DNA from: Typha latifolia
Lineage: Eukaryota; Streptophyta; Magnoliopsida; Poales; Typhaceae
Direction: 5' to 3'
Length of the DNA stretch: 64,000 bases
Assembly (NCBI GenBank): GCA_019914945.1
Contig: CM034110.1
Location: 3,167,001-3,231,000, forward strand
Shown: positions 44,188-55,123 of the stretch, in pieces
Numbering within the stretch: position 1 is the first letter of the stretch
Layout of the letters: the number at the start of each line of letters is the position of its first letter
Position numbers and translations under genes: made by a program
Notes under the pieces: model-generated
The model's database searches: none
What the model was told of the DNA's origin: nothing
What the model saw: the letters and a program-made list of their open reading frames with translations, nothing else

Positions 44188-45528
44188 TCATCTTAACGTA
44201 CTCGCCAAATTCTTCTTTCGGTTTGCTTGAACTTTGTCTTCTCTATGCCGCAAAACTTCTTCAAGTTCCCAACTAGCTTCTGACATTGGAAGATTCTTCC
44301 ATTTAACTAAGTATTCAGTCTCCATAGCTCTGTTGGACAAAGTCCGCACTCTGTTTGCTAAAATGGTGTCAACCTGCCTTTCAAGTAACACCGTTGTGGC
44401 ATTTGGCCAGCTTGACACATTGTTATAAGGGTCTTCGCAATCAGCATGATACGGTTTGAGGCAACTCACATGGAAGACCGGATGGATTTTAAGCCAAGCC
44501 GGGAGTTGCACTCGGTAGGACACATTGCCTACTTTGTTGATGACAGGAAAGGAGCCTTCATATTTGCTAGCAAGTCCTTTGTGCACGTTGCGAAAGAATT
44601 TGAGCGATGCTAGTTGAAACTTGACCAGCACCAAATCGCCTTTCTTGATGTCTCGAGGCCTTCTATTCTTGTCTGCCCACTTCTTCATGTTTTGTGCTGC
44701 CTTCTCGAGATAGGCTTTGGCAATCTCCGCATTCCGATGCCATTTTTTGGCAAGGTGATATGCCGAAGGGCTGCTGCTTGTGTAACCCACCACCAAAGTA
44801 TGCGGTGTGGAAGGTTGTTGTCCCATGATAATTTCGAAGGGGCTTTTGGTGGATGCAGAGCTCTGCTGCAAATTGTACGAGAATTGGGCAACATCAAGTA
44901 GCCTGACCTAATATCGCTGGTTGGCGCTAACAAAGTGTCGCAAGTATTGCTCAAAAGAGCATTTATTTTTTCGGTTTGGCCATCGGTTTAGGAATGAAGG
45001 CTTATGGAGAAGAAGAGTTTTGACCCCAAGAGTTTGAACAACTCTGTCCAAAACCGACCCAAGAACCGAGGATCCCTATCGCTCACAATGCTTTGTGGAA
45101 CTCCCCAATACTTGGCCACATGCCTTAGAAACAAACGAGCTGCTTCATCAGCGGTGCAATGCAGCGGAGCCGATATAAAGATCGCATACTTTGAGAACTG
45201 ATCCACCACAACCAACACTGAGCCAATGTCCCCTACCTTTGGCAAGCTTGAAATGAAGTCCAAAGAGACACTTTCCAATGGCCGCTCAGGAATGAGGAGC
45301 AGTTCCAACAACCCACAAGGCTTCGCGCGCTCCAACTTGTCCTATTGGCAAATGAGACAAGTGCGCACATACTCTTCGACGTCTTCCCCCATCTTTGGCC
45401 AATAGTAAGCTCTTTCCACCCGGATGACCAGCCCACAAGGTGTCATGACACTCATTGAGCAGTTCTCTTCTTAAGTTGTTCGCCCGTAACACATACACGC
45501 GGTTTTCTTTTGTCATGATGACTCCCAC
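44188..45528 (-). pseudogene. H integrase with chromodomain
   Basis: From 45528: zinc-binding region (LLNECHDTLWAGHPGG), then core (45335-44988): SLDFISSLPKVGDIGSVLVV, IVSDRDPRFLGRFWTELFK; the third acidic residue is in TDGQTEKIN near 44970 in another frame. The C-terminal part (44871-44188) is a 227-residue open frame: KSPFEIIMGQQPSTPHTL, GDLVLVKFQ, KIHPVFHVSCLKPYH and the chromodomain EYLVKWKNLPMSEASWELEE. Chromodomains target integration to marked chromatin (family knowledge). Frameshifts separate the blocks. Confidence 0.85.
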
Positions 45529-45720
45529 CTGGACTCAAAACCGCCGCGTCTTCCCTTCGTCTACAAGCTTCTTAAGGGTCTCTGCCATCGGATTGCTTTG
45601 CATTCCCTCGCGAATCTTCTTTAGAAGCAATGCTTGCACTTGGCTTATACTCTCGTTCGCCACCGCTTTGAGAGCAACAAATTCACCCTTGCGGCTTAAT
45701 GCATCCACAACCTGATTTGT

Positions 45721-46952
45721 TCAACCTGGTTTGTATTCTAAAACTATGTCAAATTCAGCCAAGAAGTCTTGCCATCTTGCTTGCTTTGGAGAGAGCTTCT
45801 TTTGAGTTTGGAAATAACTCAGGGCAACATTGTCAGTCTTCACCACAAAGTGAGACCCAAGGAGATAATGCCTCCAAACATGAACGCAATGTACGATCGC
45901 CGTCATCTCCTTTTCGTGCACTGTATACCTCCGCTTCGTATCATTCAACTTGTTACTTTCATAAGAAACCGGATGTCATTGCACAAGAACTCCTCCGATG
46001 GCATAATCTGAGGCATCTGTGTGAACTTCAAACGAAAGGGAGTAGTTTGGCAACCGCAATATGGGTTCCTCCATCACCGCTCTCTTCAAATCAGTAAAGG
46101 CTTCTTTGCTTTACCACTCCCATGAATAGTCCTTCTTTAGCAAATCCATTAGCGGCGCAGCTCTCCGCAAGTAGCTTGCAATGAACCGCCGATAATAATT
46201 GACAAGTCCCAAAAATGAGCGAAGTTCTATCATCTTCGAAGGGACTTGCCAATCATGAATGGCACAAACTTTCTGCTCGTCTATGTGAAGAATGCGACCT
46301 CCGCCAACTTGATGTCCAAGGAACATGACTTCCTCCTGTGCGGAATAGCACTTCTCCTTCTTCACATAGAGGGAGTGGTCCCTTAGCACCTTGAAGATGG
46401 CTTTGAGATGTTGGATGTGCTCTTCCAACGTTTTCCTGTACACCACGATGTCGTCGAGGTAGACCACCATGAACTTGTCAAGGTACTCATGGAACAGCTA
46501 GTTCATGCGTGTACAAATGGTTGCAGGGGCATTCGTCAAGCTAAATGGCATCACCAACAATTTGAATGCGCCATAATGTGTCACACACGTCATCTTTGCT
46601 TCATCACCTTCTACAACTCTGATTTGCCAATACCCCGAGCGCAAGTCTAATTTGGAGAAGTACCGCGCTCCTCCAAGTTGATCAAAGAAGTCTGCAATGA
46701 GAGGGACTAGGTACTTATTTTTTTATCCTCACTTTGTTCAAGCCACGATAGTCTACACAGTCGTAGACTTCCATCATGCTTCTTTTGAAATAGCACCGGC
46801 GCCCCAAACGGCACTTTTGAGTTGTGGATCAATTCATCCTTAAGCAACTCATCAAGTTTCTTCCGAAGTTCTACCAACTCCAGAGGAGACATGCAGTATG
46901 GTGCATGGGCTGGTGGCTTTGTCCCTAGCTCCAATTTGATCTTGTGATCCAC
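45721..46952 (-). pseudogene. H reverse transcriptase and RNase H
   Basis: RT N-terminal part at 46952-46707 (MDHKIKLELGTKPPAHAPYC, VPFGAPVLFQKKHDGSLRLC), catalytic [10 protein letters not shown] at 46470, thumb ([33 protein letters not shown]), then RNase H at 45948-45721 (RRYTVHEKEMTAIVHCVHVW, FVVKTDN, KQARWQDFLAEFDIVLEYKP). Several frames are needed, so no full polyprotein can be made. Confidence 0.8.
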
Positions 46953-46955
46953 CGC

Positions 46956-48360
46956 TCACCGAGGAGGCAAGGTCTTTGGCAATTCGGGCGGCATCACATC
47001 CCCAAACTCCTTCAAAACCTTCGCGACCCCAACAGGAATTGGGCCATTCTCCAAAGGATCTGCCTCAAGATTCAATGCCGCCAAGAATATTTTTTCACCC
47101 TTCTTGACACCTTTCTTCAGCTGAAGTGTTGAAAGTTTCTGTCTCCTTTGTCGTCGTCTTCGCCACCAGGACGACACAAGGGGACTCGTCCCTCAACATG
47201 CAAAGAGCATTAAGAAATGGCATTGGCACTCTTCTTGCCATTTGCAGGAATTCCATCCCAAGAATGACTTGGAAGTCATCTAAAGGAACCGCCATGAGAT
47301 TGGCTTTGCCTCTCCAAGAGAACTACAACATGCAGATCCTTCGCTTGCCCGGCGATCGGTTGAGACTTTGAATTCACCGCCTTCATTCGACTTGAGTCCT
47401 TCGAAAGGACCAACCCATGTCGTTGAGCTTCATGGTTTGCTATTAAGTTATGAATGGCACCAGTGTCAACTAACGCCTTGGTCGACTTTCCATTGAGCTC
47501 AATGTTGACAAACATTAGCTCGTTAGGCTTTCGGTTCTTCGAAGGCAAAAATCTTCGCTTCTCCCCCACTTGAGCCTTGAGGGCGTTTAGAAGTTGCAAT
47601 GCCCCCATGCGAGGGCCCTCCGTCGACTTCTCATCGTCGCTCTCCAAACTTTGTTCTTGGGCTTGTACTGCATTGAGCGACTTCTGTTGCGGGCAATTCT
47701 TCACAACATGTGGCCCTCCGCATAGGAAACAGCCCTCCTCGGGACTCTTGCTCGATTTTGCCCCCTTCTGCCATGATCCCTTCTTTTTGCTTTGCATCAC
47801 CCCTTTGTCTTTCAGCCTTTGGGGCTTTGCATTGCTCATCGAAGGTTTCTTCTTTGGGTTTTCACGGGTTGAATAACCTGTCAAGTGCTCCGCCATAGCT
47901 TGGGCCGCCACTAAGTCAAGAATGTCTCGACGTCGCAACTATGTTTGTGCCCAAGGCTTCAAGCCTTCCAAGAAGTGAAAAAGCTTGTCCTTCTCTGACA
48001 TGTCCCGAATGTCCAGCATGAGCGTCGAGAATTGCTTGACATATTCTCGAATTGACCCTGCTTGTGTGAGATATCGCAAACTTCGCCTTGCGATGAACTC
48101 CACATTTCCAGGAAGGAACTGCACCTTCAAATCCTCACAAGTATTGATGTTGTAGCGGCCACCTTGGATGTCCTCATGTGAAGGTGACTTTTGTTTCTTC
48201 CCATCAAGTATTGCTCAACATTGAAAAGAAAGTTCTCCAACTCTTTGGCATCCCTTGCGCCCTTGTAGTAGCGCGATTCCGGCACTCTGACCCTTCCAGA
48301 ATGTCCCTCTGCTTGTGTGACGGGTTGCACGGTGCTCATGGCTCGCGTGAGTACCATCAC
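46956..48360 (-). pseudogene. H gag and protease
   Basis: Gag begins MMVLTRAMSTVQPV at 48360; core pieces ELENFLFNVEQYLMG and SIREYVKQFSTLMLDIRDM, FHFLEGLKPWAQ follow. A 220-residue open frame (47938-47276) holds a basic linker, the zinc knuckle CFLCGGPHVVKNC and the protease active site KALVDTGAIHNLI, where D-T-G is intact. The C-terminal protease piece is at 47295-47095 (QVILGMEFLQ). Confidence 0.8.
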
Positions 48361-48729
48361 CCTTGCGGAGAGGTCCGCTAGCTGCTCTTTGAGATGTTGG
48401 ACAGCTTCCTTGGTATTGTCTCATAACATTTCAACCTCGTCGTTCATGTGTTGTTGATATATCTCTAAGCGATCCAGCCTATCGCCAACAATGTATATTT
48501 GAGCAACATTGGCATTTATTTGCGAGATGTGTGCCTCCATGTCGTCAAGTCACTCCCAGTTACTTCGATGCCTTTTAGAATCGCTTAGATGTAGCTCTGT
48601 AATCAGCACTGGCACTGCTGGTCCTTTGCCTAAATCTGCTGCATTTGCCGCTTGACTTGTCTCTCTACCTTTCTTATGGAGCCCCATTTTGCAAAGATGT
48701 TGCTCTTGTCGACCCGCTCTGATACCACT

Positions 48730-49336
48730 TGTCACGGACTAAGTCTTTAAGATGGACAAAGACCGTGCGACACTTAAGTTTAAGTTGCAAAGTCAAGTCG
48801 ACCGTTCACTTCACAAGTGATGCACCTATTTTGGATTGTGACAAAGCAAAGACAAGCAAAATACAAAGTTTGGCAAAAAGATTGTGACTCTCTATTGATA
48901 GGAAATGAAGTTACAAGATATGCCAACGATAAGAAATTTAAAAGGGGTAGGATAGCCATCGAGGGCAAAATGAACACCATTGAACCAGTGGCACTTTAGT
49001 TGTGAAGCTAGCTCACTTAACGCTTCTCGATAGTTCTCCTATACTACTAAGTATGAGCATCCCCAATTGTGCAACCCGAGGGATTTAAAGGTCTTGTGGG
49101 GCGTTACGTTTTGAAAGCCCCATTTGGGTTTTGTAGGCATGTGCGGAGAAAATCCCAAACTAGTGTTGTGACGACACTAATATTGCGATCCCAAGTTTGC
49201 TTTGCAAGGAGCTCTTGAAGGAAACCAAAAGACAGTCAAAAACATGCAAAATACATGGGGTTGGCATCCCTTTTACAGACTCAAAAAGCGGTAAATACAA
49301 TAGGACCGACATTTGCGAACAAAATGGTCCCTAACA
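48730..49336 (-). mobile_element. 5' LTR of H
   Basis: On the minus strand starts TGTTAGGGACCATTTTGTTC and ends TTAGTCCGTGACA; then AG and the PBS TGGTATCAGAGC. Confidence 0.85.
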
Positions 49337-50571
49337 AGTCAGCTTGTGGTAACCCGGTTAGGGCTTGAAGGTTAGCCCTAGTGTTTGGTTACAACCCTTC
49401 GAGTTGAATTGGTCTCGAAGTCCATTCGCATCATGCCAAAATCAACTAGGATTGGTGAAGCCATTGAACTCCTAGCACCAAGTTGGCCTCCTTGAGAGCC
49501 AAAGGGTGCAGGTCAAACCAAAACATCTCACCTAGGATCTGCACACATAATTTCATGGATGAGAATTTGGTGCAACAAATTGGGTTGGGGGTGACTTCAA
49601 CCATCGGATTCGATGTAGCTAGAGTTAGTTAGTATCTCGACTCGGTGTGGCAGAATCGGGCATGTTGGCTGCAACAGCTGTCTCGGCTGCAACTCAAGCT
49701 CGCAAAGCTGAAACATGGAACACTAGGTACACCCGTGAGTCATCAAGAAGATCAAGTCGGTAGGCCACCTTGCATGCCCATTCAATCACTTGGTACGGCC
49801 CAAAGTGCCAACTTTTGGTCCATGATGGGTCGAACCGAGGTCTGGCGATAGGGCTGGAGTTCGATGTAGACCCAAGCTCCTATTGCGAATATCTGATCTT
49901 GGTTGCGCGGATTGTAGATCTGCTTCATCCGGTTCTGTGCTACCACCAAGTTAGCCTTCAGCCGTCGAATGTGAGTATCCCTATCCTCAAGGGTTTCCTC
50001 AATGTACTTACTTTCCGTCCGTCAAGTCGTTGCGTAGGAGATCGAGGTAGGAGGCGGCCTAGCGTAAACAGCCTCAAACGATATGATGTCTTTGGCTGAG
50101 TGGTGAGCAATGCTGTAGGCCCACTCCGCCCATGGTAAGAAGTGGAGCTACCGTCTTGGCTGCTCTCTGGCGTAGCACTGTAGGTATTGCTCCTACCAAG
50201 GTTGAAGACCTCTGTCTGCCCATCCCTCTGTGGATGGTATACCGAGCTCATCTAATAGATCGTGGCATCCTGTGAAGTTTAGCCACATCGCTAACGAATA
50301 CCTCCACGACCTTCCGTGCGGTGTAGGTGTGGGCGAGTGCTGAGAAGTGCGCATACTTGGAGAGGTTGTCGACCACCACCATGATAACCGATCACCCTTG
50401 GACGGTCTATAGGCCTTCAATGAAGTCCATTAAAATATCTTCCCAGATTTGCTCGGGCACGGGAAGGGGTTGGAGAAGGCCGGCTGGTTGATTCTTATCT
50501 GATTTGGCTCGTTGGCAGACTTCGCATGTGCGGATGTAGTTTCGCATGTCTTTCTTCATGCCGGTCCACAG
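49337..50571 (-). pseudogene. B integrase joined to protease (copy Z)
   Basis: Integrase from 50560 (SMRTSQHSPTPTP-frame and others at 50420-49958; the catalytic region is in shifted frames), with the C-terminal tail near 49960-49640. Protease follows directly at ~49620-49440 (same sequence as 38795-38607: VQVTPN-type start, ILVDFG end). Homology with copies X/Y is continuous across the joint. H cuts the 3' side; G begins at 50572. Confidence 0.7.
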
Positions 50572-50890
50572 TCGGAATCACCGACCTCACCTCCCTCGAC
50601 ATCTCAGCCGGAGGTGCTTCAATCGTTGCAATCAATACAAGCATTCAATGCTGAGATGGTGTCCACCTTCGCGAACTCCACGATGAGCGAACTTCACGAG
50701 CACAAATAGAGAGGAGTGTTGCGGCTCCCGAACCTATGAACGCGGAACCTATTAAAGAGGAAGATGCCATAGGTTTTGTGGTGGACCCATGGACGAACCC
50801 ACCAGGGTTAGGCTCACGAGATGGAGTTCGACGCACTAAACTCCACCCCATTCAATGGCTAGGTCTTTGTCTGACCAGACGGCACCTAGG
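50572..50890 (+). pseudogene. G gag N-terminal part, copy 1
   Basis: Reads TSQPEVLQSLQSIQAFNAEM, then a stop, then APEPMNAE-type and WTNPPGLGSRDGVRRTK-like sequence. Parallel to 54690-55123 in the second copy. The solo A LTR interrupts it at 50896. Confidence 0.65.
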
Positions 50891-51887
50891 GCTTGTGTAA
50901 CACCCCTGTCCGGCATAGGCACATGCACGCTCACGCGCCCACATAGCACGCGCGGCGCACGCGACTGGACAAGTGGGGCCCGTCACGCATAGATACACTC
51001 CTGTGCACATATAATCATGACATTATCAAATAATACCTACTAACATATTCATACTCACATAATCCAACACCAAATGAATCATATTATCAACCAAATAAAT
51101 TTGTTAACATATGAATATCTAACTCCACAATAATATACACTAGACCACTATCAAATCTAGCAGGACCCACACAGGCCACAACAAACCATCAAGATATAAC
51201 TAAACAACCGATACACGGGTGCACTATAATCTAACATGTACTATACAAATCATCGTCTGATATAATAAAGTACAAATATAACAAACAACAATATAACTCA
51301 ATATCTAGTTAAACTAGCTTTTATACCACCTCACATCTATAGCTCACCTCATCTTTGCTCTAAAATATCTCATCAAGATATCTCAAATCGGTGTCACGTA
51401 CCATAATATCTTTGGGGGTTAGAAAAGAAATAAAGAGAGTCATGAGAAAAAGGCTCCGTGAATAGACCTTACTCCGAATCAGTGATGCCAAATAGAGAGT
51501 AAATCATGTACTGGATAATATGAATCAGAAAGCATAATGATGCCAAGTATGAGCATGTATATATGTATCCTCAATGATATATATATGAATGAAATTAATT
51601 CTCATGAATGAGCATATTATATCCTCAACCAAAAATATATCACATGATGAAATTACCATATAACATCATCGAATATAACAACATATCATGTATAACAATT
51701 ATGATCTAATGATACTAGTCACATCAATGATGATGCATGATGCATGCCAATCACTAGATAATCGTATATGTTATAGGCAGATATAATCTACATATCTCTC
51801 ACTATCACAACTATGAATATCATCTACCATGTTGGACTATGGTACCCGGCCCCAAACTCAATATTCATCATGTCACAAGCTTAGAAC

Positions 51888-52122
51888 ATACCCTGTCATA
51901 CGCTAAAAGTATCTCTATAGATAAATCATACCCTGTCATACGCAAAAGGTATCTTTACAGATAAATCATACCCTGCCATACGCAAAGGGTATCTTAGAAT
52001 AAAGTAATCATACCCTACCATACGCTAATGGTATATCAATGATAGTTGTACCCTATCATACGCTAAGAGTACAACCATCAACCATCACCATACTCTGCCA
52101 TACGCTAAGAGTATATCCAGTA
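51888..52122 (-). repeat. Minisatellite of ~40 bp in LTR A
   Basis: About six units of the TACCCT...CATACGC type (plus strand ATACCCTGTCATACGCTAAA). Same array as 14249-14476, defining one LTR A subfamily. Confidence 0.75.
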
Positions 52123-52522
52123 CTAGTCCGGACTAGATACCATTCCAACCATCACATTATATCACATCACATACACATGAAATAATAATGTATAATAAAT
52201 TATTAGAATTATTTAAAATGTATCTCTTAAAAATATTAGTATATAAATTTGATAATTATAATTTACAAATCTATGTATTAATCTAATAGAGATATAAATA
52301 AATAAATATGAGTATTACTTATATTTATACCTAATTAATCATTGATTATATAAATTATAATTAATACTAATCATATTGAAGAATATATATTATTATTAAA
52401 ATAATTAATGTCTAAATAATCTATTTGCATTAATTAATTAATTAAAACACCTAATTAATTAATTAATACCTAATTAATGATTAATTAATACCTAATTAAT
52501 TAATTAATTAAAACACTGCCAT

Positions 52523-52548
52523 CAGTGCTGGGCTTGAGCCCAGCACTG
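52523..52548 (-). promoter_or_regulatory. LTR A hairpin
   Basis: CAGTGCTGGGC, loop TTGA, GCCCAGCACTG: 11-bp perfect arms, like 13075-13099. Only one hairpin remains in this copy. Confidence 0.7.
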
Positions 52549-53070
52549 TGCAGAAAAAGGAGAAGAAGCCGAGGAAGAGGAAGAAAAAGAAAGAAAGAAG
52601 AAGAAGGAGAAGAAGAAGAAGAAGGGAGGAGGGTAGGGAGGTGCAAACTCGGGTCGACAGTGAGGGCACTGGCAGCTGGTGGCCAGCCAGCTGTCGACCT
52701 CTCGTCGGCGGCTTGGCTCCGACGAGCCCGAGCCCAAAGTAAGAAAAATAGAGAGAGAGAGATAGACATAGAGAGAGAGAAGAAGGAAGAGGAAGGAGGA
52801 GGCTCACCTGCGGTAGCACGACGACAACGGCGGCGGGGGAGAGAGATAGAGAGAGAGGGAGAGAGAGAGAGAGACTAAAAGAGAGTGAGAGAGAAGAAGA
52901 AAAAGATAGAGAGAGGCGGTGGGGGTTGGCGGTGGCTGCGGCGACACTAGGGGGTGCATGGCACCTCCAAGCCACACACCATTGCATGGGCACGAAGCCG
53001 GCTACACTGTGGTAGGCCACGTCGTGCCCATAACATAGATTTTTTTTTAAGGATAAGTTATTACAGCTTG

Positions 53071-53972
53071 GCCCGAACCACCTGCACCTAGGGGTTGGAC
53101 CGAGCCACCCATAGCTAGAGTTTAGCCCAAAATAGAGCGAGGTAGACCCTGGCATGAACCGCCTACACCAAGACCAGGGCTTGAGTGACCTGCGGCTAGA
53201 GATTGGCCCGAGCCACGTATGGCTAGGTAGGCAATAGTCCAAACCAATGTGTCATGGAGCCAATGCCATAGTGGGGGGGCCCCTCTATGTGGCAGAAGGG
53301 ACCCACGCGAGGAATGAGGACATGCCATCCATGAAGACAGGCCATTTGTAGGGGCTCAAGTTCGAACCACACAATTTGATTTCCCCAAGTTCGCAGGAGG
53401 AAATCCACTAGATTAGCTCTATCGAGTGGATTAGTTCTTCACCTACCAAAGGAGACCACGAGAAGGTCCTAATAGCCTCATTCCACTTGGAGGATGTCGC
53501 GATCTTGGGATGAGTTTGCGTCCACCCTATGTACTTAGTTTGGTCCGACTTAGTATGAAGACTTCCAAGCAATCTTAACTAAGCTAACTCAACGGACCAC
53601 GGTCCGAGCTTATCAAGAAGAGTTTGAGAGAATTTGCAACCGCATACCGGGTTGGTCAAACTCAGCCCTCAGAAACACCTTCATTAGTGGACTCAAGTTC
53701 AATATACAAGCAGAGGTCAAGGCCATCAGGCCTAGGACATTATTAGAGACCTTTTTCTACAGCAGCCATGATGGAGGAGAAGGTCAAGGAACTACGAAGA
53801 AGCTCCAAGATGCCAAGGAGCCCTATGGACTGGAGAGGATCCCGGTCGGCTCCATCAAACAACGCTGGATTTGGTCCTCCCACTCGGCCTCAAAGGGGAA
53901 AGTTCCTACCACCTAGCGCTCATCTCACTAACTTCGGAGGGCAATGGAAGAGCTTCTCCCGACAGTTGACCT
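53071..53972 (+). pseudogene. G gag core and C-terminal part
   Basis: Starts with Pro-rich repeats (PRAWPKPP/RAWTEPP-like), then QVRTTQFDFPKFAGG near 53350, VDQFFTYQ near 53430, AYQEEFERICNRIPGWSNSA near 53620, LRNTFISGLKFNIQAEVKA and finally EEKVKELRRSSK with a basic tail (53768-53977). This is a standard gypsy Gag, in several frames with stops. The LTR follows 1 bp later. Confidence 0.75.
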
Positions 53973-54052
53973 TGTGATGTGATATGGGTTTGATCGGATC
54001 AATTCACGGGGACATTGGGCTCGATTGATTGAGTCTATTTATCTTTTAATTA

Positions 54053-54215
54053 TGTTATGATATTAGCCTTTTAGGCAAGTCTAGTTTAGTCATGTGAGCC
54101 ATTAAGACAAGTCCAAATAAGTTATGATAGCCCTTAAGGCAAGTCTAGTTAAGTCAAGTAAGCCTTTAAGGCAAGTCCAATTAAGTCATGTAAGCTTTTA
54201 ACGCAAATCCTAATT
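54053..54215 (+). repeat. ~32-bp minisatellite in LTR G
   Basis: About five units of AAGTCATGTAAGCCTTTAAG plus GCAAGTCCAATT; each carries the palindrome GCCTTTAAGGC or a variant. Lies in U3, upstream of the TATA box. Confidence 0.7.
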
Positions 54216-54270
54216 CGAATCGTGTCAGCTTTTAGGGCTAAGTCCTAGTGGGACTCGTTGTAATTGACCT

Positions 54271-54283
54271 CTATATATAGAGG
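54271..54283 (+). promoter_or_regulatory. TATA box of LTR G
   Basis: CTATATATAGAGG, about 50 bp downstream of the minisatellite. Likely core promoter. Confidence 0.55.
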
Positions 54284-54532
54284 GGTTGGGCTCCTTTGTT
54301 AAGCATCCAAGCATTGAGAAAGTATTCTAGCCTTAAATTTATCTTAGAAGAGTACAATAATTTAAGAGTAGAAGTAAATTAATATTCCGTCATCACCGCC
54401 ATCGCAGCCCATCATCTTCCTCACCATCATCATCGCCATCATCCCTACTTCCACCCTTCATCTACCATCATTCACCCTAATCAAAGCCTACACTCCCTTG
54501 TTGTAGATCATCTCTAATGGTTCGTAACAATT

Positions 54533-54543
54533 TGGTATCAGAG
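54533..54543 (+). other. PBS of G
   Basis: TGGTATCAGAG, three bases after the LTR end GTAACA; initiator tRNA-Met type. Confidence 0.75.
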
Positions 54544-54564
54544 TCGTCATTATCCTCAGACCAA

Positions 54565-55123
54565 ATGACAATCACACGAGGGATGGCAGCAAGAGTAACC
54601 AATGAGACTTCTATGATCAGGGATCCACCACTAGCGACAACTATCTGACTACTTGAGAGCAGAAATCCACCACCAGAACCGCCGTCCCCACTACCCTCGA
54701 CATCTCAGCCGGAGGTGCTTCAATCCTTGTAATCAATACATGCATTCATGGCTGAGATGGTGTGCGTTATTCACGAACTCCGTGATGAACGGACTTCACG
54801 AGCACAAATAGAGAGGAGTGTTGCAGCTCCCGAACCTATGAACGCAGAACTGATTGAAGAGGAGGATATCGTAGGGTTTGAGGTGGACCCATCCCTTGGG
54901 CGTGCACAGCAATGGACGAACCCACCAGGGTTAGTTGCACGAGATGGAGTACGGCACACTAAAACTCCACCCCATCCAACGGCTAGGGCTTGGTCTGACC
55001 TAATAGTGCCTAGGGCTTGGCCCAAACCACCTACGCCTAGGGCTTGGACTGAGCCACCCGCAGCTAGGGTCTGGCCCAAAATAGAGTGATGTAGACCCTG
55101 GCATAAACCGCCTACACCAAGAC
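54565..55123 (+). pseudogene. G gag N-terminal part, copy 2
   Basis: Starts MTITRGMAARVTNETSM at 54565. After stops it reads MAEMVCVIHELRDERTSRA, EEDIVGFEVDPSLGRAQQW and then a Pro/Trp-rich repeat (RAWPKPPTPRAWTEPPAARV). The repeat unit is about 18 residues, seen also in copy 1. Cut at 55124 by an A LTR. Confidence 0.7.

Larger units (their letters stand above)
43497..49336 (-). mobile_element. Near-complete Ty3/gypsy chromovirus H
   Basis: Minus-strand, 5.84 kb: 5' LTR 48730-49336, PBS 48719-48727 region (GGTATCAGAGC), gag, protease, RT, RNase H, integrase, chromodomain, PPT 44118-44130, 3' LTR 43497-44117. All domains are present in order but with many frameshifts. It splits a B element between protease (49440) and RT (43331). 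I do not see a clean 5-bp duplication: flanks are CAGCC and AGTCA. Confidence 0.85.
50896..53065 (-). mobile_element. Solo LTR of family A, shortened
   Basis: Starts TGTAACACCCCTGTCCGG and ends GGATAAGTTATTACA; flanked by GCTTG (50891-50895, 53066-53070). It carries the ~40-bp minisatellite (51888-52122) and one hairpin (52523-52548), but lacks ~0.8 kb of the middle compared with 60793-63742. Confidence 0.85.
50572..54529 (+). mobile_element. G element: gag, then LTR
   Basis: Plus-strand interior (truncated at 50572) with gag in two parts around a solo A LTR (50896-53065), followed by an LTR at 53973-54529. No protease, RT or integrase is found between gag and LTR, so pol was deleted or never present. 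Confidence 0.65.
53973..54529 (+). mobile_element. LTR of G
   Basis: About 557 bp, from TGTGATGTGATATGGG (exact first base uncertain) to GGTTCGTAACA. It has a ~32-bp minisatellite (54053-54215) and a TATA box CTATATATAGAGG at 54271-54283. A PBS follows at 54533. With gag on both sides it serves as 3' LTR to the left part and 5' LTR to the right part. Confidence 0.7.

Noticed and set aside
52508..53328. Open frames of 244 aa and shorter on the minus strand
   Set aside because: They cover the head of the solo A LTR and its gag flank; low complexity and crossing the insertion border.
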